Source: Rhodomicrobium lacus
GTDB taxonomy: Bacteria > Pseudomonadota > Alphaproteobacteria > Rhizobiales > Rhodomicrobiaceae
Length of the DNA stretch: 64,000 bases
NCBI RefSeq assembly: GCF_003992725.1
Contig: NZ_RZNF01000012.1
Span: forward strand, 62,001 to 126,000
Reading direction: 5' to 3'
In this document: positions 9,809 to 18,992 of the stretch, one piece after another
Position numbering within the stretch: the stretch's first letter is position 1
Layout of the letters: each line of letters starts with the position of its first letter
The notes under the pieces: generated by a model
What the model saw: only the letters and a program-made list of their open reading frames with translations
Databases searched by the model: none
What the model was told of the DNA's origin: nothing
Program-made: the position numbers and the translations under genes

Positions 9809-10669
9809 ATGAGCCTCGTCCTCGTCCAGATATTGAACGGGCTGCAATACGGCCTGTTGCTATTCCTCGCGGCCAGCGGCCTGACGTTGGTCTTCGGCAT
9901 TCTCGGCGTCATCAATCTCGCTCACGGCTCGTTCTACATGCTCGGAGCCTATCTGGCGGTGACGCTGACGGCGCAGTTCGGTGACATTTTCGTCGCGCTT
10001 GCGGTGGGCATCCCGCTGGCCTTCCTGTTCGGCGCGGCGATCGAATGGCTGTTCATCCGCCACCTCTACAAGCGCGATCACCTCCAGCAGGTTCTGTTGA
10101 CATTCGCGCTCATTCTCGTGTTCAGGGAGGTGCAGCAGACGCTGTGGGGCAATCACCCGCTGTCCATTCCGACGCCGTCCTACCTCTCGTCGAGCATCGC
10201 CCTCACACCCGATCTCGGCTACCCGGTTTATCGCTTTGCGCTGATGGCGATCTGCGTCGCTCTGGCGCTCGCGATGATGTTCGTTATCCAGCGAACCCGC
10301 GTCGGCCGTCTGATCCGTGCAGCCGAATCCAATCCTGAAATGGTCGAGGCCCTCGGCTACGATTCGCGCATCCTGTACCGGATGGTCTTTGCGGCGGGCG
10401 TGACGCTGGCGGCGGCTGCGGGCATCCTCGCCGCGCCAATCGAGAGCGCCTATCCGGGGATAGGCGATCGCGTCTTGATCATCTCCTTCGTCATCGTCGT
10501 TGTCGGCGGCATTGGTTCCATCCGAGGCGCGTTTCTCGGCTCGCTGCTGATCGGCCTCGCCGACGCTTTCGGCAAGGTGTTCGTACCGGAATTTTCCAGC
10601 GTGCTGATCTATGCGGTGATGGCGCTGATCCTGGTCGTGCGGCCGTCTGGCCTGTTCGGGAGGGCGTGA
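9809..10669 (+). CDS. Branched-chain-type ABC transporter permease (LivH-like)
   Basis: This is an inner-membrane permease of about 286 residues with around eight helices. It carries the LivH signature GILGVINLAHGSFYMLGAY near the N-terminus and RAAESNPEMVEALGYDS in the cytoplasmic coupling loop. The ATG at 9809 is preferred over the in-frame GTG at 9803. The stop lies one base before the next ATG, so the importer genes form one operon. It works with the fused permease-ATPase, the second ATPase and the binding protein. Confidence 0.92.
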   Translation: MSLVLVQILNGLQYGLLLFLAASGLTLVFGILGVINLAHGSFYMLGAYLAVTLTAQFGDIFVALAVGIPLAFLFGAAIEWLFIRHLYKRDHLQQVLLTFALILVFREVQQTLWGNHPLSIPTPSYLSSSIALTPDLGYPVYRFALMAICVALALAMMFVIQRTRVGRLIRAAESNPEMVEALGYDSRILYRMVFAAGVTLAAAAGILAAPIESAYPGIGDRVLIISFVIVVVGGIGSIRGAFLGSLLIGLADAFGKVFVPEFSSVLIYAVMALILVVRPSGLFGRA

Positions 10670-10670
10670 A

Positions 10671-12464
10671 ATGTTGAAAACACCGTCTGCGCGTGCGTTG
10701 GTTCTGCTCGCCTGTCTCGCGCTGCTGTTCGTCGCGCTGCCGTTTTTCGTCGGGCCGTATGGCATCAAGTTCGCGACGCGGCTTGTCATCCTGTCGATTT
10801 TCGTCGTCAGCCTTGATTTCGCGCTCGGCCTCGCCGGGCTCATCTCCTTCGGACACGCGGCTTTTTTCGGCGTGGGCGCCTATGCCGTCTATTTCGTGTC
10901 ATCGGATGAGGGCGCGGCCAATGTTTTCGTCGCGCTCGGCGCTGGCGTCGCGGTGGCGGCGGCCTGCGCCTTGGTCATCGGCACCTTCGCCTGTCTGACG
11001 CGCGGCTTCTATTTCATCATGGTCACACTGGCGGCGGGCCAGATGATGTTCTCGCTGTTTCACGACACGGGGATCGCCAAGGGCGCCGATGGTGCATACA
11101 TCAACATCAAGCCGGACCTGACGATATTGGGTCATACGCTGATCGATTTCGACGACCGCCGGGCGTTCTTCTATGTGTGCCTGGGGCTGCTCGCGGTCAC
11201 GGTCGTTGCCCTGTACATGCTCGCCAGAACACCATTCGGGCGCGTCGTTCAGGGATTGAAATCGAACGAAACGCGGCTGTCGGCGCTCGGCTTCGACGTC
11301 TACCGCTTCAAGCTCGCGGCCTTTGTCGTCTCCGGAGCGTTTGCCGGTCTCGCCGGAGCGCTGTTCGCCTGCATCGACGGCTTCGTAACGCCCGATCTCT
11401 TCTCGTGGCATCAGTCCGGTCTCGCGATCATGATGGTCGTTCTGGGCGGCGCGGGGACTTTGTTCGGGCCGATCCTTGGCGCCTTGTTCTATGTCTCGCT
11501 CGAAGAGGCGCTGAAGACCGCCAGCCTCGTCGGCGATGTCGTTTCTTCTCACTGGCTTCTGGGCACCGGCGCTGTGCTCGTCGTCGCCGTTCTGTTGTCG
11601 CCCGATGGGCTCGCCGGGTTCTTGCAGAGCGCCCCTCGCACCGTGAAGAGGCGAGCGCTGAGGCCCTCCGGCGATGGGCCCGCCGAGCCGCGCAGGGCGT
11701 CGGTCCTGGCGACAAGGGATCTTGCAAGAACCTTCGGCGGCCTGCGCGCGGTCGACGGTGTCACCATCTCCTTCGAGCCCGATCTCGTGCACGCGATAAT
11801 CGGGCCCAATGGAGCCGGGAAAACGACCTTCACGAATCTCCTGTCCGGCGCGCTGAAGCCTTCGGCGGGTGAAGTGACCGTCGACGGCGTCGATGTGGCG
11901 GGGGCGCCGTCATACAAGATTGCGCGACGTGGCGTCGGCCGCTCGTTCCAGCGGACGAATATCTTCGCAACCTTCACGGTCGAGGAAAATTGCCGCCTCG
12001 CGGCACAGGCGCGCCATCCATCGGTGTTGCGTCTGACCGAGCGCCTGAGCGAGGCCGAACAGGCCAAAGTCGATCACGCGCTCGTCGTCGCGGGACTTGC
12101 CGACAAGGCGGACACCATTGCCGGTGCGATGTCCAACGGCGAGCAGCGCCAGCTCGAAATCGCCATGCTGATCGCAAGCGGCGGGAGCATCCTCATTCTC
12201 GACGAACCGCTCGCCGGGATGGGACCGGAGGAGACGCGGCGCGTGATCGACCTGCTGCGCGACCTCAAGAAGAACCACACGATCGTGCTGATCGAGCATG
12301 ACATGGACGCCGTCTTCGCTGTGGCTGACACGCTGACCGTGCTGGCGCTGGGTCGTCTTATTGCACACGGCACCCCCGACGAAGTTCGACGCAACGAAGA
12401 AGTGATTACCGCCTATCTCGGCGGTCACGCGCCGGAGCATCAGACCGAGGGAGCGAAGTCATGA
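10671..12464 (+). CDS. Fused ABC permease (LivM) and ATPase (LivG)
   Basis: This is a single 597-residue polypeptide with two normally separate subunits. Residues ~1-325 are a LivM-like permease of about ten helices (GLAGLISFGHAAFFGVGAY). Residues ~345-590 are a LivG-like ATPase with Walker A GPNGAGKTT, signature MSNGEQRQLEI and Walker B ILILDEPLAGMGPEE. The linker is short and Arg/Pro-rich. Such fusions occur in some aromatic-acid importers of Alphaproteobacteria. The frame is continuous with no stop, so this is a true fusion. The last codons overlap the start of livF. Confidence 0.92.
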   Translation: MLKTPSARALVLLACLALLFVALPFFVGPYGIKFATRLVILSIFVVSLDFALGLAGLISFGHAAFFGVGAYAVYFVSSDEGAANVFVALGAGVAVAAACALVIGTFACLTRGFYFIMVTLAAGQMMFSLFHDTGIAKGADGAYINIKPDLTILGHTLIDFDDRRAFFYVCLGLLAVTVVALYMLARTPFGRVVQGLKSNETRLSALGFDVYRFKLAAFVVSGAFAGLAGALFACIDGFVTPDLFSWHQSGLAIMMVVLGGAGTLFGPILGALFYVSLEEALKTASLVGDVVSSHWLLGTGAVLVVAVLLSPDGLAGFLQSAPRTVKRRALRPSGDGPAEPRRASVLATRDLARTFGGLRAVDGVTISFEPDLVHAIIGPNGAGKTTFTNLLSGALKPSAGEVTVDGVDVAGAPSYKIARRGVGRSFQRTNIFATFTVEENCRLAAQARHPSVLRLTERLSEAEQAKVDHALVVAGLADKADTIAGAMSNGEQRQLEIAMLIASGGSILILDEPLAGMGPEETRRVIDLLRDLKKNHTIVLIEHDMDAVFAVADTLTVLALGRLIAHGTPDEVRRNEEVITAYLGGHAPEHQTEGAKS

Positions 12465-13177
12465 GCGCAACACCGCTGCTAGAGGCGCGCGGCCTCAACA
12501 CCTACTACGGCGCAAGCCACGTGCTTCGGGGCGTCGATTTCCATGTCGGGCGCGGTGAGACGGTCAGTCTGCTCGGCCGCAACGGGATGGGGAAAACGAC
12601 GCTGATGCGGTCGCTCATGGGCCTCGTCGTGCCGAAGAGCGGCGAGATTTGCTTCGCCGGTGCCGAGGTGAGGGGCTGGCGTCCGAGCGCAATCGCACGC
12701 GCCGGAGTCGGTTTCGTGCCGGAGGGGCGCGGCATCTTCCCGAACCTGACGGTCGAGGAAAACCTCCTTTTCGCCGAGCGCGCAGGCGCGGACGGGCAGC
12801 GCGACTGGACACGCGAGGCGATCTACGAGTTGTTTCCGAGGCTCGCGGAGCGACGCACCAACTGGGGCAATCAATTGTCCGGCGGCGAACAGCAGATGCT
12901 TACAATCGGCCGCGCGCTGATGAGCAATCCTTCGCTGCTGCTGGTCGATGAAGCGACGGAAGGGCTTGCGCCGCTCGTGCGCGGCGATATCTGGCGCACG
13001 TTGAGACTTATTGCGGACCGGGGCGTTGCCATAGTCGTGGTCGACAAGAACCTCGACGACATCATGAAGCTTTGCCGCCGCCATGTCATTCTGGTGAAGG
13101 GCCAGGTCGTTTTCGAAGGCGATACGCATGCCTTGGCGGCAAACGACGACTTCGTGCGGAGCCAGTTGGGCCTTTGA
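12461..13177 (+). CDS. ABC transporter ATP-binding protein (LivF-like)
   Basis: This is the second ATPase of the importer, 238 residues. Walker A is GRNGMGKTT, the signature is LSGGEQQMLTIGRAL and Walker B is LLLVDEATEGLAP. It overlaps the previous gene by 4 bp (ATGA), which indicates translational coupling. It is cytoplasmic and pairs with the ATPase half of the fusion protein. Confidence 0.93.
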   Translation: MSATPLLEARGLNTYYGASHVLRGVDFHVGRGETVSLLGRNGMGKTTLMRSLMGLVVPKSGEICFAGAEVRGWRPSAIARAGVGFVPEGRGIFPNLTVEENLLFAERAGADGQRDWTREAIYELFPRLAERRTNWGNQLSGGEQQMLTIGRALMSNPSLLLVDEATEGLAPLVRGDIWRTLRLIADRGVAIVVVDKNLDDIMKLCRRHVILVKGQVVFEGDTHALAANDDFVRSQLGL

Positions 13178-13318
13178 GCAAGGCTTTCTCAAGCGGGGCG
13201 CGGGATCGCCGCGTCTTAGATCGTTCTTCCTTTCCCGGATCGTCCTGAAATCCTATATCTAAACCCGCAGAGATATTCGACATTTGATGCCCGGTTGCAG
13301 AGTCCGAAAGGCGACTGC

Positions 13319-15973
13319 ATGTCCATTCAGAATTTGCAGTATTTCTTCGCTCCGAAATCGATAGCGGTGATCGGTGCGAGCGAGCGTCCGCGTTCGGTCG
13401 GCAATATTGTCATGCGCAACCTTCTGGATGGGCGTTTCGCCGGGCCGATACTTCCAGTCAATCCGCGAAGAGAGGCGGTGGCCGGCGTTCTCACCTACAA
13501 AAGCGTTGCCGATCTGCCGCTTTGCCCGGAATTGGCGGTGATTTGTACGCCCGGCCCGGCAGTCCCCGGCGTCATCGACGATCTCGGCAAAAGGGGAACT
13601 CGCGCCGCCATCGTTGCGGCCGACATGAGCGACCCCGATGCTCTGCTCGACGCCGCCCGTCGATACGACCTGCGTCTTCTCGGCGGCGCGAGCCTCGGCG
13701 TTTGCGTGCCGAAAGCTAACCTCTACGCGAACTTCGCCCACATGCAGGCGCACCCGGGTCGTGTGGCTTTTGTCTCCCAGTCTGGCGCCTTGTGCGCGGC
13801 CGCTCTCGATTGGGCGAAGCCCCGCGGTATCGGCTTTTCCTGCGTCGTGTCGCTCGGTGACGCGGTCGAGATCGATTTCGCCGACTTGATGGACTATCTG
13901 TCCAAGGACGAAGAGACGAAAGCGATCCTGCTCCACATCGAGACAATTCGCGAACGGCGCGGGTTTGTTTCCGCCGCGAGAGCCGCCGCGCGAAACAAGC
14001 CGGTTCTTATCCTCAAGGGCGGCAATCGCGCCTCCAGCCATTCCATCGGTCACTTTCTGTCCGAGACGCTTGCTTCGCCGGATGGCGCTTTCGATGCGAC
14101 CGTCAGGCGCGCTGGAGCACTGAGAGTGTACTCCATCGATGAGTTGTTTGCGGCGGTGGAAACCTTGTCTCGGACGAAGCAGGTACGCGGCGAGCGTCTC
14201 GCGATCCTGTCGAACGCCGGCGGTGCGGCCCTCATGGCAATCGACGAGATCAACACGGCGGAGCGCGGCTCTATTGCCGACCTTTCGGAGAAGACGCTTT
14301 CGCAGCTGGCGAAGGTGCTCCCGCGTGGCCGACTCATTGCAAATCCCGTCGATCTTGGCGCAGGCGCGTCGGCGGACGACTACGCGGCCGCGCTGAAGGT
14401 ACTGTCCGAGGCGCTTGAGGTTGACGGCATCCTCATCATTCACGCACCGAACGCGATGACGGACAGTTCCGAAATCGCGCGCTCTGTCATCGAGGCGCAG
14501 AAGCGCTACCGAAGCGGCGTGCTGGCCTGCTGGCTCGGCGGCGAAACGGCGAGCGCCGCGCTCGCCCTTTTCGCTGAAGCGGGCCTTTGCAGCTATAATT
14601 CCATCGGCGCGGCGGTTGGCGGTTTCGGCCATATCGTACAGCACCGCCGCAATCTTGCGATGCTGATGGAAACGCCTCCGGCGGATCTCGCGAACTTCGC
14701 GCCCGACCGTGCGACGGCGCGATCCATCGTGGAGAGCGGGCTTTCGCGTCCCGATGGCGTGCTGAGCGAGCCAGATAGCCGCCGCCTGCTTGCTTCCTAC
14801 GGCATTCCGACGCTCGAAAGCATTCTCGTCGAGACCGCCGACGAAGCAGCGGTGGTGGCCGAGCGCATCGGCTATCCCGTGGCCGTGACGCTCTCCTCTC
14901 CCGATCTGCCTCGCAAATGGGATGCAGGCGCGGTCGCGCTGAACCTCGAAAACGCCGAGGCCGTGCGCTCCGCCGCCGACGGCATCATGCGGCGCGTCCG
15001 GAATATCGCCCCCGAAGTCCGGATCGAGGGCTTTGCGCTCCAGCGCATGGTGGTGTGGCCGCATTCGCGCCAGTTGATGATGGGCATTTCCTGCGATCCG
15101 CTGTTCGGACCGGTTCTCGTCTTCGGGGAGGGGGGGCGCGCCGTAGAGCTCGTGCGGGATCACACGGTTGCGCTGCCGCCGCTGAACCTTCCGCTTGCAC
15201 GCCAGATGATCGACCGCACGCGCATTTCAAAGCGGCTTGAAGCGCACGGCCTGCGACCGAAAGCTAATCGGGACGCCATCGCTCAAGCGCTCGTGCGTCT
15301 TTCGGCCTTGCTCGTCGACAACCCGGAGATAACGGCCTGCGATATTAACCCGTTATTCGCGAACCATCAGGGTGTCGTCGCGGTCGACGCTCGCATTCAG
15401 CTCGCGGCTTCTGACGACACGGACTCGCGCCGTTTCTCGATCCTGCCATATCCCTCCGGGATGGAAGAAGCAGCAACGCTTCATGACGGCTCCCCGATCG
15501 TTCTGCGACCAATCCGACCGGAGGACGAGCCCGCTCACGCCGATCTCATCGGCCGAACGAGCCCGCAAGATCTGCGCTATCGCTTTTTTGGCTCCACGCA
15601 GAAATTGCAGCATCACCAACTCGCCCGCATGACGCAGATCGACTACGACCGGGAAATGGCGTTCATCGCCACCGCCACGGGAACGGATGGTCACGCGTCC
15701 ACGCTTGGCGTGGTGCGCACGGTTACCGATCCCGACAACAAGCGGGCGGAACTTGCCATCCTCGTACGGTCGGATCTCAAGGGAACCGGCCTCGGCAGCA
15801 TCCTGATGGACAGGATCATTCGCTATCATCGCACGAGGAAGACTGACGAGATCGGAGCGCAGGTGATTTCCGGCAACGAGCCGATGCTGAGGCTTGCCGC
15901 CAAATTCGGCTTCGCGGCCGTGACCGGAGACGATCCGGAACTTGTGGAATGCACGCTGCGCCTTATCGACTGA
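13319..15973 (+). CDS. Pat-like bifunctional acyl-CoA synthetase/GNAT protein acetyltransferase
   Basis: This cytoplasmic protein has 884 residues. Residues ~1-460 are the CoA-binding and ligase domains of ADP-forming acyl-CoA synthetases (KSIAVIGASERPRSVGNIV, VSQSGALCAAALDWA, LILKGGN). Residues ~470-700 are an ATP-grasp domain. Residues ~715-884 are a GNAT acetyltransferase (VLRPIRPEDEPAH, LVRSDLKGTGLGSILMDRII). In Rhodopseudomonas palustris the homologous Pat acetylates and inactivates BadA, the benzoate-CoA ligase, so its place between benzoate uptake and activation genes fits that role. The ATG at 13319 is preferred over an upstream start at 13295. It could also be a real ADP-forming ligase. 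Confidence 0.85.
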   Translation: MSIQNLQYFFAPKSIAVIGASERPRSVGNIVMRNLLDGRFAGPILPVNPRREAVAGVLTYKSVADLPLCPELAVICTPGPAVPGVIDDLGKRGTRAAIVAADMSDPDALLDAARRYDLRLLGGASLGVCVPKANLYANFAHMQAHPGRVAFVSQSGALCAAALDWAKPRGIGFSCVVSLGDAVEIDFADLMDYLSKDEETKAILLHIETIRERRGFVSAARAAARNKPVLILKGGNRASSHSIGHFLSETLASPDGAFDATVRRAGALRVYSIDELFAAVETLSRTKQVRGERLAILSNAGGAALMAIDEINTAERGSIADLSEKTLSQLAKVLPRGRLIANPVDLGAGASADDYAAALKVLSEALEVDGILIIHAPNAMTDSSEIARSVIEAQKRYRSGVLACWLGGETASAALALFAEAGLCSYNSIGAAVGGFGHIVQHRRNLAMLMETPPADLANFAPDRATARSIVESGLSRPDGVLSEPDSRRLLASYGIPTLESILVETADEAAVVAERIGYPVAVTLSSPDLPRKWDAGAVALNLENAEAVRSAADGIMRRVRNIAPEVRIEGFALQRMVVWPHSRQLMMGISCDPLFGPVLVFGEGGRAVELVRDHTVALPPLNLPLARQMIDRTRISKRLEAHGLRPKANRDAIAQALVRLSALLVDNPEITACDINPLFANHQGVVAVDARIQLAASDDTDSRRFSILPYPSGMEEAATLHDGSPIVLRPIRPEDEPAHADLIGRTSPQDLRYRFFGSTQKLQHHQLARMTQIDYDREMAFIATATGTDGHASTLGVVRTVTDPDNKRAELAILVRSDLKGTGLGSILMDRIIRYHRTRKTDEIGAQVISGNEPMLRLAAKFGFAAVTGDDPELVECTLRLID

Positions 15974-16014
15974 AGGAGTCGTAGGCGGGCGCTTCGCTGT
16001 CGCCGCGCCGAGCG

Positions 16015-17214
16015 TCAGGCCCGTTCGAGGACGGCGGCGATGCCTTGTCCGACTCCAATGCACATCGTAACGAGCGCATAGCGGCCGCCGGAACGCTGCA
16101 ACTGCCGGGCCGCCGTCAGCACGAGCCGAGCGCCGGATGCGCCGAGCGGGTGGCCAAGCGCGATTGCTCCGCCGTTCGGGTTGAGGCGACTGTCGGACGG
16201 ATCGATCCCCATCAGGCGGCAGCAGCCGATGACCTGTGTGGCGAAGGCCTCGTTGATTTCGATCAGGTCCATATCGCCAAGCTTGAGCCCCGCGCGTTCG
16301 AGGACCTTTGCGGAAGCTGGCACCGGGCCGACACCCATGATGCGGGGTGCAACGCCAGCGACCGCCGCCGCGCGCAGGACCGCGAGAGGTGCCGCGCCCG
16401 CCCTTTCGCCCGCGCTGCGGCTTCCGAGGATAACCGCCGCCGCGCCGTCATTGATGCCCGAAGAATTTCCCGCCGTGACGAGGCCGCCTTCAGCAAGCGG
16501 CTTCAGCCGGGCGAGAGTTTCGCGGGTGGTTTCGGGGCGCGGATGCTCGTCAGCTGAGACCCTGATAGCCTCTCCGCGCCTGCCGGGGATCTCCACGGCG
16601 ACGATCTCGCCCTCGTAAAAGCCTTCCTTGATGGCGCGCGCGGTCTTCTCCTGCGAGGCGAGCGCGAAAGCGTCAGCTTCTGTGCGCGAAATACCGAGGT
16701 CGTGCGCGATGTTGTCCGCTGTCTCGGGCATCGTGTCATTGCCGTAAGTCCCGACGAGCCGGGGATTGACGAACCGCGCACCGATGGTCGTGTCGTAAAT
16801 CGCGGTATCGCGCCCGTATGCGGCCTGCGGCTTTGCGATGACGAAAGGCGCGCGCGTCATCGACTCGACGCCACCCGCCACAATCAGGTCCGCCTCTGCG
16901 AGCGTAACCGCACGCGCAGCGTCGATTACCGCGTTCATGCCGCTGCCGCAGAGCCGGTTCACCGTCGCGCCGCCAACCTCTTGCGGTAGCCCCGCGAGAA
17001 GCGCCGCATGTCGACCGACGTTGCGCGCATCTTCGCCAGCCTGGCAGGCACAGCCAAGGATGACGTCTTCCACGTCCGCCGGGTCAAAAGGAGAGGCTGC
17101 GAGCGCGGCGCGGATGACGTGCGCCGCCATATCGTCGGGCCGGACGGCGGCAAGCGCCCCCGCGTGTCGGCCTATAGGCGTGCGCAACCCGCCATAGATG
17201 CATGCTTCGCGCAT
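16015..17214 (-). CDS. Acyl-CoA thiolase (probable 3-oxopimeloyl-CoA thiolase)
   Basis: This 399-residue thiolase cleaves a 3-oxoacyl-CoA with free CoA. The nucleophilic cysteine lies in NRLCGSGMNAVI near residue 89, the histidine in GGAIALGHPLG, and the second cysteine in VTMCIGVGQG, so the site is complete. Sequence alone suggests the PcaF/3-oxoadipyl-CoA group of biosynthetic-type thiolases. The gene starts 3 bp after the benzoate-CoA ligase stop. In this pathway the fitting reaction is 3-oxopimeloyl-CoA to glutaryl-CoA plus acetyl-CoA, which then feeds GcdH. The precise substrate is inference. Confidence 0.88.
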   Translation of the reverse strand: MREACIYGGLRTPIGRHAGALAAVRPDDMAAHVIRAALAASPFDPADVEDVILGCACQAGEDARNVGRHAALLAGLPQEVGGATVNRLCGSGMNAVIDAARAVTLAEADLIVAGGVESMTRAPFVIAKPQAAYGRDTAIYDTTIGARFVNPRLVGTYGNDTMPETADNIAHDLGISRTEADAFALASQEKTARAIKEGFYEGEIVAVEIPGRRGEAIRVSADEHPRPETTRETLARLKPLAEGGLVTAGNSSGINDGAAAVILGSRSAGERAGAAPLAVLRAAAVAGVAPRIMGVGPVPASAKVLERAGLKLGDMDLIEINEAFATQVIGCCRLMGIDPSDSRLNPNGGAIALGHPLGASGARLVLTAARQLQRSGGRYALVTMCIGVGQGIAAVLERA

Positions 17215-17217
17215 CCG

Positions 17218-18783
17218 CTATTCCTCCGCGCGCAAACGGTAGCGCTGGATCTTCCCGGTCGCGGTCTTGGGCAGGCTGTCCACGAAATGGAAACGGCGGG
17301 GAAATTTGTAGGGCGCGAGTTTCGTCTTGCAGAAGGTGCGCAATTCGTCTTCGAGCGCTTCGGTCGGTCGTGCCTCGTCGTGCAGCACGATCCAGGCTTC
17401 GGGCTTCACGAGCCCTTCCGTGTCCGCGCGACCGACCACGGCCACCTCGAAAACGGTCGGGTGTTCGATGAGGGTCGATTCGATCTCGAAGGGCGAACAC
17501 CAGATGCCACCGACCTTCAGCATGTCGTCCGAGCGGCCGCAGTAGAAGAAATAGCCGTCTTCGTCGCGATAATAGGTGTCGCCGGTATTGATCCATTCGC
17601 CGAGCATCGTCTCGGCGGTCTTCTCGGGGTTTCGCCAATAGTATTTGGCCATCGAAAGCCCCTTGATGAAGAGGCGCCCCGTTTCGCCGGTCGGCACGGT
17701 GCGGCCCGCCTCGTCGACGACCTTGGCGTCGTAGCCTTCCACGACGAGGCCGCTCGATCCGGGTTTGAACTGGCCGACGCGGTTCGAGATGAAGATGTGA
17801 AGCGCTTCCGTCGAGCCGACCCCGTCGAGGATGAGGGTGCCCGTGTGCTCGCGCCACCGGCGGAAGATATCGGCGGGAAGCGCCTCGCCCGCAGAGACGC
17901 ACATGCGTAGCGACGACAAATCAGGCGTCACATTTTCAAGCGCCTGCAGCTGGGCTGCATAAAGCGTGGGAACGCCGAAAAACAGGGTCGGGCGGTAGGT
18001 CTCGATCATGGCAAACGTGTTCGACGGCGTCGGCTTCTCGTCGAGCAGCACCGCAGTGCCGCCGACCCAGAGCGGAAATGTCATCCCGTTGCCGAGGCCA
18101 TAGGCGAAGAACAGCTTTGCAGCTGAAAAGAACACATCGTCTTCGACCGCGCCGAGCGTTCGGACGCCGTAGAATTCGCTCGAAACGACCATGTCGCGTT
18201 GAAGATGAACAGCGCCCTTCGGATTGCCCGTCGAGCCCGACGAATAAAGCCAGAAGCATTCATCGGTGGGCGAAGCCTCGACGGCGGTGAACTCGGCGGA
18301 ATAGGGCGCGATCCGGCTCGCAAGCGTATCGCCATCGTCGGCAATCTTCAGGACGAGCCCCGGCTGGTGCGGAATACTTGCGAGCGCCGCCTCGACTTCG
18401 CCCGCATATTCCGGCGAATAGATGAGCCCGGCACACGCCGAATTTTCGATGATGAAGGCGTAATCCTTCGCGCGCAGAAGCGTATTGACCGGCACGGGAA
18501 CGACGCCCGCCTTGATCGCTCCCCAGAACACGAAGAAGAACTCGACGCTGTCCTTCACGATCATCAGGACGCGCTCGCCACGGCCGACTGGCGCGGCGTC
18601 AAGGAAGTTGGCCGTGCGGTTCACGCCTTCGTAAAGCTCGCGGTAGGTGGTGTCTCCTTTTCGGGTTCGCACGGCGACCTTCGCCGCCCTACCCTCGCGA
18701 AGGTGGCGGTCGATGAACTCCGAGGCGACATTAAAAACCTGCGGGAAACGAATTTCCGCCCCAGCCCCGACCAGCAGTCCCAT
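17218..18783 (-). CDS. Benzoate-CoA ligase (AMP-forming)
   Basis: This 521-residue enzyme of the ANL superfamily activates benzoate to benzoyl-CoA with ATP and CoA, the entry step. The P-loop motif is YSSGSTGNPKGAVH, the adenylate motif is YYRDEDGYFFYCGRSDDMLKVGG (split across positions ~405-427), and the C-terminal catalytic lysine lies in PKTATGKIQR. That last motif is also the classic acetylation site in Pat-regulated ligases. Length and motifs fit the BadA/BclA group rather than acetate-CoA ligase (about 650 residues). The promoter region carries a 22-bp palindrome, and the thiolase gene follows within 3 bp. Confidence 0.9.
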   Translation of the reverse strand: MGLLVGAGAEIRFPQVFNVASEFIDRHLREGRAAKVAVRTRKGDTTYRELYEGVNRTANFLDAAPVGRGERVLMIVKDSVEFFFVFWGAIKAGVVPVPVNTLLRAKDYAFIIENSACAGLIYSPEYAGEVEAALASIPHQPGLVLKIADDGDTLASRIAPYSAEFTAVEASPTDECFWLYSSGSTGNPKGAVHLQRDMVVSSEFYGVRTLGAVEDDVFFSAAKLFFAYGLGNGMTFPLWVGGTAVLLDEKPTPSNTFAMIETYRPTLFFGVPTLYAAQLQALENVTPDLSSLRMCVSAGEALPADIFRRWREHTGTLILDGVGSTEALHIFISNRVGQFKPGSSGLVVEGYDAKVVDEAGRTVPTGETGRLFIKGLSMAKYYWRNPEKTAETMLGEWINTGDTYYRDEDGYFFYCGRSDDMLKVGGIWCSPFEIESTLIEHPTVFEVAVVGRADTEGLVKPEAWIVLHDEARPTEALEDELRTFCKTKLAPYKFPRRFHFVDSLPKTATGKIQRYRLRAEE

Positions 18784-18856
18784 CCACCCACCTCTTGCTA
18801 AGGCGCGCTCTGCGCGTTTCGTCCCTTGGTCTTTTCTTGCCGGTTTCTTCGTTTGC

Positions 18857-18878
18857 GGTAAACCGGTACTGTTTTACC
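18857..18878. promoter_or_regulatory. 22-bp palindromic operator candidate (site 3), ligase/GNAT intergenic region
   Basis: The near-perfect inverted repeat GGTAAA-N10-TTTACC has a central GTAC and two mismatched pairs. It has the same GGTA-N5-GTAC-N5-TACC spacing as the sites before gcdH and had. It lies just downstream of the ligase promoter and 115 bp before the divergent GNAT gene, so it could serve both directions. Confidence 0.6.
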
Positions 18879-18883
18879 ATTTT

Positions 18884-18912
18884 AAGTAACGCCATTATCA
18901 ACTTCTTGTCAA
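18884..18912 (-). promoter_or_regulatory. Probable sigma-70 promoter of benzoate-CoA ligase
   Basis: Read on the minus strand, a perfect TTGACA (18912-18907) is followed after 17 bp by TTACTT (18889-18884). The palindrome lies immediately downstream, where a bound protein would block transcript start or clearance. The -10 match is weak. Confidence 0.5.
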
Positions 18913-18992
18913 GGCTTCGTTTAAGGCGCAAATCGGTACGAGAATGATGGATTGTGCGATTCGGTGAAGGTGGCGAGGAGACCGAACTATCG

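Noticed and set aside
13259-15163. A 634-codon minus-strand frame opposite the Pat-like gene
   Set aside because: It is a mirror frame without motifs; the plus-strand product has full domain order.
18857-18912. An Fnr box in the ligase promoter
   Set aside because: TTGAC and TTGAT words occur there, but they do not form the TTGAT-N4-ATCAA spacing.
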